Below are positions 54,400 to 63,653 of a stretch of 64,000 bases of DNA, piece after piece; position 1 is the stretch's first letter; every line of letters starts with the position of its first letter. The notes beneath the pieces are model-generated. The model was not told the origin of the DNA, did no database searches, and saw only the letters and a program-made list of their open reading frames with translations. This DNA comes from Pseudomonas sp. NFIX28 (GTDB taxonomy: Bacteria > Pseudomonadota > Gammaproteobacteria > Pseudomonadales > Pseudomonadaceae): NCBI RefSeq assembly GCF_900107395.1, contig NZ_FNPW01000003.1:455716-519715 (forward strand). The letters run 5' to 3'. A program made the position numbers and the translations under genes.

Positions 54400-55848
54400 A
54401 TGCGCCCACACCTGATCAAACTCCTGAGCCTCTCGGCGCTGGCCGCAGGCATTCTCGCCGCCGGCAACAGCGCCCGCGCCGCTGATTCGCAAGCGCCAAA
54501 ATTCACCGCCGAGCCGTGCTGCAACCTGTGCCCGGCGGCCCACGACGCGAAGAACTACACCACCCGCTACCAGCAGAACTTCACCACCCTGGTGCAAGCC
54601 CAGGGCGACTGGCTGTTCCGTACCCAGGAAGACCTGCGCACCGAATTCACCACCACGCCGGAAGGTTATCGCCGCCTGCAACAGCTGCACGACGCCTTCA
54701 AGAGCAAGGGCGTGGAGCTGGTGCTGGTCTACCAGCCGACCCGCGGCCTGGTGAACCGCAACAAGCTCAACCCGCAGGAAAAGGCCAGCTTCGACTACGA
54801 CAAGGCGCTGAAAAACTACCAGGGCATGCTCGGCCGCTTCGCCCAGATGGGCTACGTGGTGCCGGACCTGTCGCCGCTGACCAACGAGCAGTTGCCGGAG
54901 ACCCTGCCGGCCCACGACTTCTACTTCCGCGGCGACCAGCACTGGACGCCATACGGCGCCCAGCGCACGGCCAAGATCGTGGCGCAGAAGGTCAAGCAAC
55001 TGCCGGCCTTCGCCGACATTCCCAAGCGTGAGTTCGAGACCCACAAGTCCGGGCGCATGGGCAAGACCGGCACCCTGCACAACATGGCCGGGCAGTTGTG
55101 CGGCACCAGCTACGCGATCCAGTACATGGACCAGTTCACCACCGAACCCAAGGGCGAGGCTGGCGACGGCGACCTGTTCGGCGATTCCGGCAACCCGCAG
55201 ATCACCCTGGTCGGCACCAGCCACAGCGGCAAGAACTACAACTTCGCCGGCTTCCTGCAGGAAGAGATCGGCGCCGACATCCTCAACGTCGCCTTCCCCG
55301 GCGGTGGCTTCGAGGGCTCGATGCTGCAGTACCTGGGCAGCGAGGAATTCCAGAACACGCCGCCGAAGATCCTGATCTGGGAATTCTCGCCGCTGTACCG
55401 CCTGGACCAGGAAACCATCTACCGGCAAATGATGGCCCTGCTCGACAACGGTTGCGAAGGCAAGCCGACGCAGATGAGCGCCAGCGCCACCCTCAAGCCC
55501 GGCAAGAACGAGCTGATGGTCAACAGCAAGAACATGGACCTGCGCAACAGCAGCCACCAGGTCGATATCCGCTTCGCCGACACCTCGGTGAAAACCCTGC
55601 AAGCCACCCTCTGGTACATGAACGGGCGCCACGAGGACATCAAGATCGACAAACCGGAAACAGCCGACACCGACGGGCGTTTCGCCTTTGAACTGCGCAC
55701 CGACGAAGACTGGGCCTCGCAGAACCTGCTGGCGGTCGAAGTCCAGGGTCCGGAAGCGGGCGCAGCCGCGCAAAAAGTCGAAGCGAAAATTTGCAAACGC
55801 AACGTATTCCCGAGCGCCGCACAACGCACCGCGCAAATCGGGCAATGA
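54400..55848 (+). CDS. algX: Alginate O-acetyltransferase AlgX
   Basis: Periplasmic SGNH-like acetyltransferase of 482 residues with a C-terminal carbohydrate-binding module. It completes transfer of acetyl groups to alginate. The catalytic residues are visible: D179-x-H181 ([10 protein letters not shown]) and Ser274 in GTSHSG. The signal peptide is [23 protein letters not shown] 54400 lies nine bases after GAGG, while the ATG at 54391 has no spacing to it. It starts 11 bases after algG. Confidence 0.96.
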   Translation: MRPHLIKLLSLSALAAGILAAGNSARAADSQAPKFTAEPCCNLCPAAHDAKNYTTRYQQNFTTLVQAQGDWLFRTQEDLRTEFTTTPEGYRRLQQLHDAFKSKGVELVLVYQPTRGLVNRNKLNPQEKASFDYDKALKNYQGMLGRFAQMGYVVPDLSPLTNEQLPETLPAHDFYFRGDQHWTPYGAQRTAKIVAQKVKQLPAFADIPKREFETHKSGRMGKTGTLHNMAGQLCGTSYAIQYMDQFTTEPKGEAGDGDLFGDSGNPQITLVGTSHSGKNYNFAGFLQEEIGADILNVAFPGGGFEGSMLQYLGSEEFQNTPPKILIWEFSPLYRLDQETIYRQMMALLDNGCEGKPTQMSASATLKPGKNELMVNSKNMDLRNSSHQVDIRFADTSVKTLQATLWYMNGRHEDIKIDKPETADTDGRFAFELRTDEDWASQNLLAVEVQGPEAGAAAQKVEAKICKRNVFPSAAQRTAQIGQ

Positions 55849-55855
55849 GGTTCCT

Positions 55856-56980
55856 ATGCAAACGAAAACGCTGAAACAAATACTGGCGCCGAGCCTGTTG
55901 AGCCTGGCGCTGTTCGCAGGCGCAACCCAGGCCGCGGCCCCGCTGCGCCCGCCCCAGGGCTATTACGCGCCAGTGGAAAAATTCAAGAGCGGCGACCGCA
56001 GCGAAAGCTGCGACGCGATGCCCACGCCCTACACCGGCTCGCTGCAATTTCGCAGCAAGTACGAAGGTTCGGACAAGGCCCGCGCGACCCTCAACGTGAA
56101 ATCGGAAAAGGCCTTTCGCGACAGCACCGCCGACATCACAAAGATCGAGCGCGGCACCAGCAAGCAGGTGATGCAGTTCATGCGCGACGGCCGTCCGGAA
56201 CAGCTGGACTGCACCCTGGCCTGGCTGACGTCCTGGGCCCAGGCCGATGCCTTGATGTCCAAGGACTTCAACCACACCGGCAAGTCCATGCGCAAATGGG
56301 CCCTGGGCAGCATGGCCTCGGCCTACCTGCGCCTGAAGTTCTCCGACTCCCGGCCGCTGGCGACCCACCAGCAGCAAGCGCAACAGATCGAGGCCTGGTT
56401 CAGCAAGATGGCCGACCAGGTGGTCAGCGACTGGGACAACCTGCCGCTGGACAAGACCAACAACCATTCCTACTGGGCCGCCTGGTCGGTGATGGCCACC
56501 GCCGTGGCGACCAACCGCCGCGACCTGTTCGACTGGGCCGTGAAGGAATACAAGGTCGGCGCCAACCAGGTCGACGCCGATGGCTTCCTGCCCAATGAAC
56601 TCAAGCGCCAGCAACGCGCCCTGGCCTATCACAACTACGCCCTGCCGCCGCTGGCGATGATCGCCAGCTTCGCCCAGGTCAACGGCGTCGACCTGCGCCA
56701 GGAAAACAACGGCGCGCTCAAGCGCCTCGGCGAGCGAGTGCTGGCCGGGGTCAAGGACCCGGACGCGTTCGAGGAAAAGAACGGCAAGGAACAGGACATG
56801 AGCGACCTCAAGGTCGACTCGAAATTCGCCTGGCTCGAACCCTTCTGCAGCCTCTACACCTGCGCGCCGGACGTGCTCGAGCGCAAGCACAAGATGCAGC
56901 CGTTCAAGACCTTCCGCCTGGGCGGCGACCTGACCAAGGTCTACGACCCCGCCTTCGAGAAGGGCAGCAAAGGCTCATAA
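55856..56980 (+). CDS. algL: Alginate lyase
   Basis: Periplasmic polysaccharide lyase of family 5, 374 residues, that clears misdirected polymer by beta-elimination. The catalytic motif is NNHSYW at 202-207 (His204), with WLEPFCSLY near the C-terminus. The signal peptide is [20 protein letters not shown] and ends in TQA. ATG 55856 is 7 bases after the algX stop. A REPIN and a G/C-tract hairpin separate it from algI. Confidence 0.97.
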   Translation: MQTKTLKQILAPSLLSLALFAGATQAAAPLRPPQGYYAPVEKFKSGDRSESCDAMPTPYTGSLQFRSKYEGSDKARATLNVKSEKAFRDSTADITKIERGTSKQVMQFMRDGRPEQLDCTLAWLTSWAQADALMSKDFNHTGKSMRKWALGSMASAYLRLKFSDSRPLATHQQQAQQIEAWFSKMADQVVSDWDNLPLDKTNNHSYWAAWSVMATAVATNRRDLFDWAVKEYKVGANQVDADGFLPNELKRQQRALAYHNYALPPLAMIASFAQVNGVDLRQENNGALKRLGERVLAGVKDPDAFEEKNGKEQDMSDLKVDSKFAWLEPFCSLYTCAPDVLERKHKMQPFKTFRLGGDLTKVYDPAFEKGSKGS

Positions 56981-56991
56981 CACACGTATCC

Positions 56992-57079
56992 GTAGGAGCG
57001 AGGCTTGCCCGCGAATGAGGCACCTCGGTCCAACTGCCAGTCCGCGTCATCGTTCATCGCGGGCAAGCCTCGCTCCTAC
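56992..57079. repeat. REPIN, family B (algL–algI)
   Basis: The left arm GTAGGAGCGAGGCTTGCCCG and the right arm CGCGGGCAAGCCTCGCTCCTAC (parts CGCGGGCAAG and CCTCGCTCCTAC) are perfect partners. It begins 11 bases after the algL stop, inside the operon. Confidence 0.88.
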
Positions 57080-57112
57080 GGGGCGTGGCGACAGCCGATA
57101 CGGAATGCAATA

Positions 57113-57149
57113 CACCTCCCCCCGTTTTTCACGGGGGGGGTTGGGGGGG
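57113..57149 (+). other. C/G-tract hairpin upstream of algI
   Basis: CCTCCCCCCG, a TTTTTCA loop, then CGGGGGGGG-TT-GGGGGGG. It forms a strong stem and contains runs of eight and seven G, about 45 bases before the algI start. It could attenuate transcription, and the tracts are prone to slippage. Confidence 0.6.
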
Positions 57150-57189
57150 CTCTGGCCCTTTACTGTTGGTCAAACATGGAGAGATCGGG

Positions 57190-58755
57190 ATGGTTTTCTC
57201 ATCCAACGTGTTCCTGTTCCTGTTCTTGCCGATCTTTCTCGGCTTGTACTACCTGAGCGGGCAACGCTATCGCAACCTGCTGCTGCTGATCGCCAGCTAT
57301 GTGTTTTATGCCTGGTGGCGGGTGGACTTCCTGGCGCTGTTCGCCGGCGTCACCCTGTGGAACTACTGGATCGGCCTGAAAGTCGGCGCCGCCGGCGTGC
57401 GCACCAAACCGGCCCAGCGCTGGTTGCTGCTCGGCGTGGGCGTGGACCTGGCCATCCTCGGCTATTTCAAATACGCCAACTTCGGCGTGGACAGCCTCAA
57501 CGCGATCATCACCAGCTTTGGTCTGAACCCGTTCATCCTGACCCACGTGCTGTTGCCGATCGGCATCTCGTTCTACATCTTCGAGTCCATCAGCTACATC
57601 ATCGACGTCTACCGCGGCGACACCCCGGCGACCCGCAACCTGATCGACTTCGCGGCGTTCGTGGCGATCTTCCCGCACCTGATCGCAGGTCCCGTGCTGC
57701 GTTTTCGCGACCTGGCCGACCAGTTCAACAACCGCACCCACACCCTCGACAAGTTCTCCGAGGGCTGCACGCGGTTCATGCAGGGCTTCATCAAGAAAGT
57801 GTTCATCGCCGACACCCTGGCGGTGGTCGCCGACCATTGCTTCGCCCTGCAGAACCCGACCACGGGCGACGCCTGGCTCGGCGCCCTGGCCTACACCGCG
57901 CAGCTGTACTTCGACTTCTCCGGCTACAGCGACATGGCAATCGGCCTGGGCTTGATGATGGGTTTCCGCTTCATGGAAAACTTCAAGCAGCCGTACATCA
58001 GCCAATCGATCACCGAGTTCTGGCGGCGCTGGCACATCAGCCTGTCGACCTGGCTGCGCGACTACCTGTACATCACCCTGGGCGGCAACCGCAAAGGCAC
58101 GCTGATGACCTACCGCAACCTGTTCCTGACCATGCTGCTCGGTGGCCTGTGGCACGGTGCGAACATCACCTACGTGATCTGGGGCGCCTGGCACGGCATG
58201 TGGCTGGCGATCGAGAAAATGCTCGGCATCAACACTTCGCCGCGCAGCCTGAACCCGATCCGCTGGGCGCTGACTTTCCTGCTGGTGGTAATGGGCTGGG
58301 TGATCTTCCGCGCCGAGAACCTGCACGTCGCCGGTCGCATGTACGGCGCCATGTTCAGCTTCGGCGACTGGTCGCTGTCGGAACTCAACCGCGCCAGCCT
58401 CACCGGCCTGCAAGTGGCGACCCTGGTCGTGGCCTACGCCACCCTGGCGTTCTTCGGCCTGCGCGACCTGTATCGCAACCCGACGCCGGTCAAGAGCAAG
58501 CCCGAATTCAACACTGAGGCCGACGGCCCGGCCACCGCCCAGCCTGGCCTGATCAAGGCGGTACCGGGAGACAAGCCGGACAGCATCCACCAGCCGGGCT
58601 ACACCGTGGGCGTCGAAGCCCAGGTCCAGCCGGCCTACTGGGTCGCCGACTGGCCGCGTTATGTGATGCGCGCCCTGGTGCTGCTGCTGTTCATCGCCTC
58701 GATTCTCAAACTCTCGGCGCAAAGCTTCTCGCCGTTCCTTTACTTCCAGTTCTGA
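57190..58755 (+). CDS. algI: Alginate O-acetylation membrane protein AlgI (MBOAT)
   Basis: Polytopic inner-membrane acyltransferase of 521 residues that passes acetyl groups from a cytosolic donor to periplasmic AlgJ/AlgX. The MBOAT catalytic His322 is in GGLWHGANITYV, the same number as in P. aeruginosa. Other family segments are YFDFSGYSDMAIGLG and FWRRWHISLSTWLRDYLY. A soluble loop of about 60 residues near the C-terminus (KSKPEFNTEADGP) precedes the last helix. ATG 57190 was chosen as homologues start MVFSSNVFLF. Confidence 0.97.
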   Translation: MVFSSNVFLFLFLPIFLGLYYLSGQRYRNLLLLIASYVFYAWWRVDFLALFAGVTLWNYWIGLKVGAAGVRTKPAQRWLLLGVGVDLAILGYFKYANFGVDSLNAIITSFGLNPFILTHVLLPIGISFYIFESISYIIDVYRGDTPATRNLIDFAAFVAIFPHLIAGPVLRFRDLADQFNNRTHTLDKFSEGCTRFMQGFIKKVFIADTLAVVADHCFALQNPTTGDAWLGALAYTAQLYFDFSGYSDMAIGLGLMMGFRFMENFKQPYISQSITEFWRRWHISLSTWLRDYLYITLGGNRKGTLMTYRNLFLTMLLGGLWHGANITYVIWGAWHGMWLAIEKMLGINTSPRSLNPIRWALTFLLVVMGWVIFRAENLHVAGRMYGAMFSFGDWSLSELNRASLTGLQVATLVVAYATLAFFGLRDLYRNPTPVKSKPEFNTEADGPATAQPGLIKAVPGDKPDSIHQPGYTVGVEAQVQPAYWVADWPRYVMRALVLLLFIASILKLSAQSFSPFLYFQF

Positions 58756-58766
58756 GGGATCTGACC

Positions 58767-59942
58767 ATGACCCGCTCATTACGCGTCTTCTATATCGCCC
58801 TGTTCCTGGTGACCCTGATGGTCCTGGGCCTGTGGTCGGTGCGCAGCTTCTTCGGCTTCAGCACCAACAACGACGCCACCGTGCTCAACGGTCGCTGGGC
58901 CAAGGCCGTGGAAACCCACTACGACGACGAGTTCCCGATCAAGCGCCTGGGTACCAACCTGTGGGCGGCCCTGGACTTCAAGCTGTTCAACGAAGGTCGT
59001 CCGGGCGTGGTGCTCGGCCGCGACCAGTGGCTGTACAGCGATGAAGAGTTCCACCCGATCGTCAACGAAGAACTCAACCTGCAAGGCAACTACGCGCTGG
59101 TCGAAGGCGTGCGCCAGACCCTGAAAGAGAAAGGCGTGAAACTGGTGATGGCGATCATCCCGGCCAAGGTGCGCCTGTACCCGGAACACCTGGGCGACGT
59201 GCAGCCGGCCAGCATCCACGCCAACCTCTACCAGGACTTCCACGCCCGCGTGGCGGCCGACAAGATCCTTGCCCCCGACCTGCTGGGCCCGCTGCAACAG
59301 GCCAAGCAGAACGGCCAGCAAGTGTTCCTGCGCACCGACACCCACTGGACCCCGGCCGGCGCCGAAATCGCCGCCAACCAGTTGGCCAAGGCGATTGCCG
59401 AAAAGGCGCCGCTGATGGGCCAGCCGCAACGTTTCGTCACCGAAGCCGAGCAGACCGTGGTGCACAAGGGCGACCTGCGCCTGTTCCTGCCCCTGGACCC
59501 GCTGTTCGAAAACCTGATGCCGGCCAAGGAGCCGCTGCAAAAACGCGTGACCCGTGCCGCCGACGACCAGCCGGCCGCCGACGACGCGCTGTTCGCCGAC
59601 AACGAAGTGCCGGTGACCCTGGTGGGCACCAGCTACAGCGCCAACCCCAACTGGAACTTTGTCGGCGCGCTCAAGCAGGCCCTGCACAGCGACGTGGTCA
59701 GCTACGCCGAGGACGGCCACGGCCCGGTGCTGCCGATGCTCAGCTACCTGAAAAGCGATGCCTTCAAGAACAGCCCGCCCCAGGTGCTGATCTGGGAGTT
59801 CCCCGAACGATATCTGCCGGTCAACAACGAAATCGGCGACGCCGACCCGCAGTGGGTCGCAGAGCTCAAACAAGCCGGCGCTCGCCAACAGAACCTAGCC
59901 GTTAACAGCAAATCCGAGACGCCCGATCGGGCGCAAAACTGA
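58767..59942 (+). CDS. algJ: Alginate O-acetyltransferase AlgJ
   Basis: Periplasmic, membrane-tethered SGNH-like protein of 391 residues that relays acetyl groups from AlgI towards AlgX. The N-terminal anchor is VFYIALFLVTLMVLGLWSV. Catalytic candidates are D191-x-H193 (RTDTHWTPAG) and Ser289 in GTSYSANP, offset by one from the P. aeruginosa numbers. It starts 11 bases after algI. Confidence 0.96.
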   Translation: MTRSLRVFYIALFLVTLMVLGLWSVRSFFGFSTNNDATVLNGRWAKAVETHYDDEFPIKRLGTNLWAALDFKLFNEGRPGVVLGRDQWLYSDEEFHPIVNEELNLQGNYALVEGVRQTLKEKGVKLVMAIIPAKVRLYPEHLGDVQPASIHANLYQDFHARVAADKILAPDLLGPLQQAKQNGQQVFLRTDTHWTPAGAEIAANQLAKAIAEKAPLMGQPQRFVTEAEQTVVHKGDLRLFLPLDPLFENLMPAKEPLQKRVTRAADDQPAADDALFADNEVPVTLVGTSYSANPNWNFVGALKQALHSDVVSYAEDGHGPVLPMLSYLKSDAFKNSPPQVLIWEFPERYLPVNNEIGDADPQWVAELKQAGARQQNLAVNSKSETPDRAQN

Positions 59943-59956
59943 AAGAGAGGTACACC

Positions 59957-60610
59957 ATGACTTTCACTACAACTCCGCGTCGTCTCGCCAAGTCCCTTGC
60001 ACTGGTAGCCGGTGTCAGCCTGTTGTCGATGCAAGCCTTCGCCGGCGATGCCGCCCTCTACGGCCCGACCGCGCCCAAAGGCTCGTCCTTCGTGCGTATC
60101 TACAACGCCAGCAACCAGGAAGTCAGCGCCACCGTCGGCAGCACCAACCTCAGTGAAGTCGCGCCGCTGGCCAGCAGCGACTTCAGCTTCATGCCCGGCG
60201 GCGACTACACCGCCAAGGTCGGCAGCCAGAGCGTGCCGGTGAAACTCGCCGCCGACCACTATTACACCCTGGTCAACAACGCCAGCGGCCAGCCGCAACT
60301 GATCGAAGAGCCGCCGTTCAAGAACAAGCAGAAGTCCCTGGTCCGCGTGCAGAACCTGAGCGACAAGGCCCTGACCTTGAAGACCGCCGACGGCAAGACC
60401 GCCGTGGTCCAGTCGGTGGCCGCCAAGGGCCGTGGCGAACGCGAAATCAACCCGGTCAAAGTCAGCTTCGCGCTGTACGAGGGCGACAAAAAAGTCAGCG
60501 ACTTGAAGCCGGTCGCCCTGGAGCGCGGTGAAGCCGCGGTGCTCTACGTCACCGGCAACGGCAGCAGCCTGTCGCCAGTCTGGGTCAAGCGCCCGGTCTC
60601 GACCCGCTGA
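59957..60610 (+). CDS. algF: Alginate acetylation protein AlgF
   Basis: Small periplasmic protein of 217 residues needed for O-acetylation together with AlgI and AlgJ; it is probably an adaptor. The signal peptide ends at MQAFA. The mature protein is beta-rich (SSFVRIYNASNQEVSATVG). It starts 14 bases after algJ with GAGAGG upstream. Confidence 0.95.
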   Translation: MTFTTTPRRLAKSLALVAGVSLLSMQAFAGDAALYGPTAPKGSSFVRIYNASNQEVSATVGSTNLSEVAPLASSDFSFMPGGDYTAKVGSQSVPVKLAADHYYTLVNNASGQPQLIEEPPFKNKQKSLVRVQNLSDKALTLKTADGKTAVVQSVAAKGRGEREINPVKVSFALYEGDKKVSDLKPVALERGEAAVLYVTGNGSSLSPVWVKRPVSTR

Positions 60611-60638
60611 TATGAATTTTCCGGATTGACGCTCCCCT

Positions 60639-60704
60639 GTAGGAGCCAGGCTCGCCGGCGATGAGGCCCTTGAGAACGCCATCGCCGGCAAGCCTGGCTC
60701 CTAC
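60639..60704. repeat. REPIN, family B variant (algF–algA)
   Basis: The arms GTAGGAGCCAGGCTCGCCGG and CCGGCAAGCCTGGCTCCTAC form a compensated variant of the family-B repeat: both arms carry matching changes (CCAGG/CCTGG, GCCGGCGA/TCGCCGGC). It lies in the 194-base gap between algF and algA. Confidence 0.85.
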
Positions 60705-60804
60705 GGAGGACCGGTTGGCCAATCCGGGCAGGAACAAAAACAAGAGAGTGAAACGACAGAACTTTCGTGGCTCTAACCCAAACGATTTTTGAAGGAGTAA
60801 CAAC

Positions 60805-62256
60805 ATGATTCCGGTGATCTTGTCAGGTGGTAGCGGCTCACGTCTTTGGCCGCTTTCGCGCAAGCAATTCCCCAAGCAATTCCTCGCCCTGACCGGCGAA
60901 CACACGCTGTTCCAGCAAACCCTCGAGCGCCTGGTGTTCGAAGGCATGGACACGCCGATCGTGGTCTGCAACAAGGACCACCGGTTCATCGTCAACGAGC
61001 AGCTGGCGGCACGCAAACTCGAGGCCCAGCGCATCCTGATGGAGCCGTTCGGGCGCAACACCGCGCCGGCCGTGGCCCTGACCGCGATGATGCTGGTCAA
61101 TGAAGGTCGCGACGAGCTGATGCTGGTGCTGCCGGCCGACCACGTTCTGGAAGACCAGAAAGCCCTGCAACGCGCCCTGGCCCTGGCCACCGTGGCCGCC
61201 GAGCGTGGCGAGATGGTGCTGTTCGGCGTGCCGGCCTCCAAGCCGGAAACCGGTTATGGCTACATCAAGTCGACCAACGACGCGCTGCTGCCCGAAGGCG
61301 TGAGCCGCGTCTCGCACTTCGTCGAAAAACCCGACGTCAAGCGCGCCACCGAGTTCGTCGAGGCCGGTGGCTACTTCTGGAACAGCGGCATGTTCCTGTT
61401 CCGCGCCAGCCGCTTCCTCGAAGAGCTGAAAAAGCACGACCCGGACATCTACGACACCTGCCTGCTGGCCCTGGAGCGCAGTGCCCAGGACGCCGACACC
61501 GTGGACATCGACCCGGCCACCTTCGCCTGCTGCCCGGACAACTCCATCGACTACGCCGTGATGGAAAAGACCCAGCGCGCCTGCGTGGTGCCGCTGAGCG
61601 CCGGCTGGAGCGACGTGGGCTGCTGGTCGTCGCTGTGGGACGTGCATGAAAAAGACGCCAACGGCAACGTCAGCAAGGGCGACGTGGTAATCCAGGACAG
61701 CCGCAACTGCATGATCCACGGCAACGGCAAGCTGGTGTCGGTGATCGGCCTGGAAAACATCGTGGTGGTGGAAACCAAGGACGCCATGATGATCGCCCAC
61801 AAGGACAAGGTCCAAGGCGTCAAGCAACTGGTCAACACCCTCAACGAACAGGGCCGCAGCGAAACCCAGAACCACTGCGAGGTCTACCGTCCCTGGGGCT
61901 CCTACGACTCGGTGGACATGGGCGGGCGCTTCCAGGTCAAGCACATCTCGGTCAAGCCGGGCGCGTGCCTGTCCCTGCAGATGCACCACCACCGCGCCGA
62001 ACACTGGATCGTGGTCAGCGGCACCGCCGAAGTCACCTGCGACGAGAACGTGTTCCTGCTCACCGAAAACCAGTCCACCTACATCCCGATCGCCTCGGTG
62101 CACCGCCTGCGCAACCCGGGCAAGATCCCCTTGGAGATCATCGAAGTGCAATCGGGCAGCTACCTGGGCGAAGACGACATCGAACGCTTCGAAGACATCT
62201 ACGGCCGCTCCACCCCGGTGGAACGCGGTATCTCGGTGAAAACCATCGCCCAGTAA
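60805..62256 (+). CDS. algA: Phosphomannose isomerase / GDP-mannose pyrophosphorylase
   Basis: Bifunctional cytosolic enzyme of 483 residues that supplies GDP-mannose to AlgD. The N-terminal pyrophosphorylase domain carries SGGSGSRLWPLSRKQFPKQF and the sugar-binding VEKPD. The C-terminal type II PMI cupin domain has the metal-binding MHHHRAEHW (about 392-400) and IPIASVHRLRNPG. AAGGAG lies eight bases upstream. It is last in the operon and is followed by a long terminator hairpin. Confidence 0.98.
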   Translation: MIPVILSGGSGSRLWPLSRKQFPKQFLALTGEHTLFQQTLERLVFEGMDTPIVVCNKDHRFIVNEQLAARKLEAQRILMEPFGRNTAPAVALTAMMLVNEGRDELMLVLPADHVLEDQKALQRALALATVAAERGEMVLFGVPASKPETGYGYIKSTNDALLPEGVSRVSHFVEKPDVKRATEFVEAGGYFWNSGMFLFRASRFLEELKKHDPDIYDTCLLALERSAQDADTVDIDPATFACCPDNSIDYAVMEKTQRACVVPLSAGWSDVGCWSSLWDVHEKDANGNVSKGDVVIQDSRNCMIHGNGKLVSVIGLENIVVVETKDAMMIAHKDKVQGVKQLVNTLNEQGRSETQNHCEVYRPWGSYDSVDMGGRFQVKHISVKPGACLSLQMHHHRAEHWIVVSGTAEVTCDENVFLLTENQSTYIPIASVHRLRNPGKIPLEIIEVQSGSYLGEDDIERFEDIYGRSTPVERGISVKTIAQ

Positions 62257-62270
62257 CCCGCCAGAACAAG

Positions 62271-62329
62271 AAGCCCCCGTCCAGCCGACTGCGTCCCCTA
62301 TCCGCAGCCGGTTGGGCGGGGGCTTTTTT
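62271..62329 (+). terminator. Alginate operon terminator
   Basis: AAGCCCCCG(T)CCAGCCG and CCGGTTGGGCGGGGGCTT pair imperfectly around a loop, followed by six T, starting 15 bases after the algA stop. Confidence 0.9.
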
Positions 62330-62354
62330 ATGCCCACGCACCTAACGAGCCCCC

Positions 62355-62461
62355 GTAGCCGCTGCCGAGCCCGCGAGGCTGCGATCGACTGAGTAGTAGG
62401 CGCAGGGTCTTGAGATCGCTGGAAGGCCTTCGGCCTTATCGCAGCCTGCGGCAGCGGCTAC
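62355..62461. repeat. REPIN, family A, with expanded left arm
   Basis: The left arm reads GTAGCCGCTGCCG-AGCCCGCG-AGGCTGCGATCG; relative to the canonical arm it has an 8-base change or insertion. The right arm TCGCAGCCTGCGGCAGCGGC is canonical and ends in TAC. It lies after the alginate terminator. Confidence 0.8.
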
Positions 62462-62590
62462 AGAGGGGGCTCTCCCCATTCCTACGCGACATTTAGAAAG
62501 CGCCAGCGGGCGTTTCAGATAGCTCTCAACGACTTCATCCATACCGCTCATTAGTGTTTCGCGAGGCTCAAACACACAGCGAACACAGCG

Positions 62591-63653
62591 ATGGCCGAGC
62601 AACCCTCCGGCAACCAATACACCACTGACGCCCGTGGCGAACCGACCCCGATGCCGCGCGTGCTGCGCCCGGCCAACCCCAACCCGCCGCTGCCCGGAGC
62701 GCGGCCGAAGAGCACCGCGATACTGGGCACGCCTCCAAGTTCTCCTCCCCCTACGGAGCCGGTTCGCCCATCCGCCCCAGCGGCGCCCGGCTTCTACGTC
62801 GTGCCCCACAGCATGCCGCTGGCCGAACTGCAACGCCGCCTGTTCGACAGCCCCGCGCCTGGTGTCCTGGCCAAATACCTGGCCCTCAATCCGGGCCTGG
62901 GCGATACGGTCAAGGCCGGCAGTCTGATCGTGCTCAGCGATCCGGCCAACCACGCCTGCACCTACGAGGAAGCGCAACTCATGCAGGCCGCCGAACAGGT
63001 TAAGATCGCCCTCGAACCGCTGACGCCCGACGAAGCCGACTTTATGGTCCGCCATCAGGCCGAGATCGCCGACTTCACCAGCCAGGCCTCGACCTGGCTG
63101 GGCATCGGCACCGCGACGATGGGCAAACACCTGGACAAACTGCGCGAGACCCTGCACGACATGGAACGTCTGCATCAAGACAGCTACCGCCAACACGGCC
63201 ACCTCAAATCCCCCGAGTTCTTCGCCCGGCGCCAGCAACTGCTCAGGCAACTGGACGCGCAACTGCTGAACTCCACCCGCCTGCGCGGCTACACCACCCT
63301 GGGCGACCACCCCAAACTGAAAACCGCCCTCGGCCTCTCCAGCCGCAGCCTGGTGCACCACTGGAACAAAGCCGGCGCCCCCGGCCAGATACCGGGCTAT
63401 GTCGCCCACGTAAAATCGGTCAGCCGCGCGGCGAAGTACATGCAGATGGGTGGGTATGTGGGGATTGCGCTGGGTGGGGTTTCGTCGGTGTTGAAGGTTC
63501 AGGAGGTTTGTCAGGCGGGGTCGGGGGAGGAGAGTTGCAGGAAGGTTATGTTTACTGAGACGGGGAAGTTTGCAGGTTCAACAATGGGAGGAAGCCTGGG
63601 AGCTTATGTCGGGTACGCCAGTACTTCCATCTGTGCGGTAATTGGAGCGTCTA
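62591..63653 (+). pseudogene. LysM-like, glycine-zipper protein truncated by IS3 element
   Basis: The remaining 354 codons start MAEQPSGNQYTTDARGEP. A Pro-rich linker (about 18-60) is followed by a LysM-like segment (FYVVPHSMPLAELQRRLFDS, then LALNPGLGDTVKAGSLIVLS; about 65-117). A helical region follows, then a Gly-rich hydrophobic stretch (GGYVGIALGGVSSVLKV; GGSLGAYVGYASTSICAVIGA). The IS end at 63654 cuts the frame, which then reads into the element to a stop at 63751. The architecture resembles Pseudomonas proteins suspected to be secreted effectors with glycine-zipper membrane regions; that is inference. Codon use changes sharply from about 63430. Confidence 0.7.
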
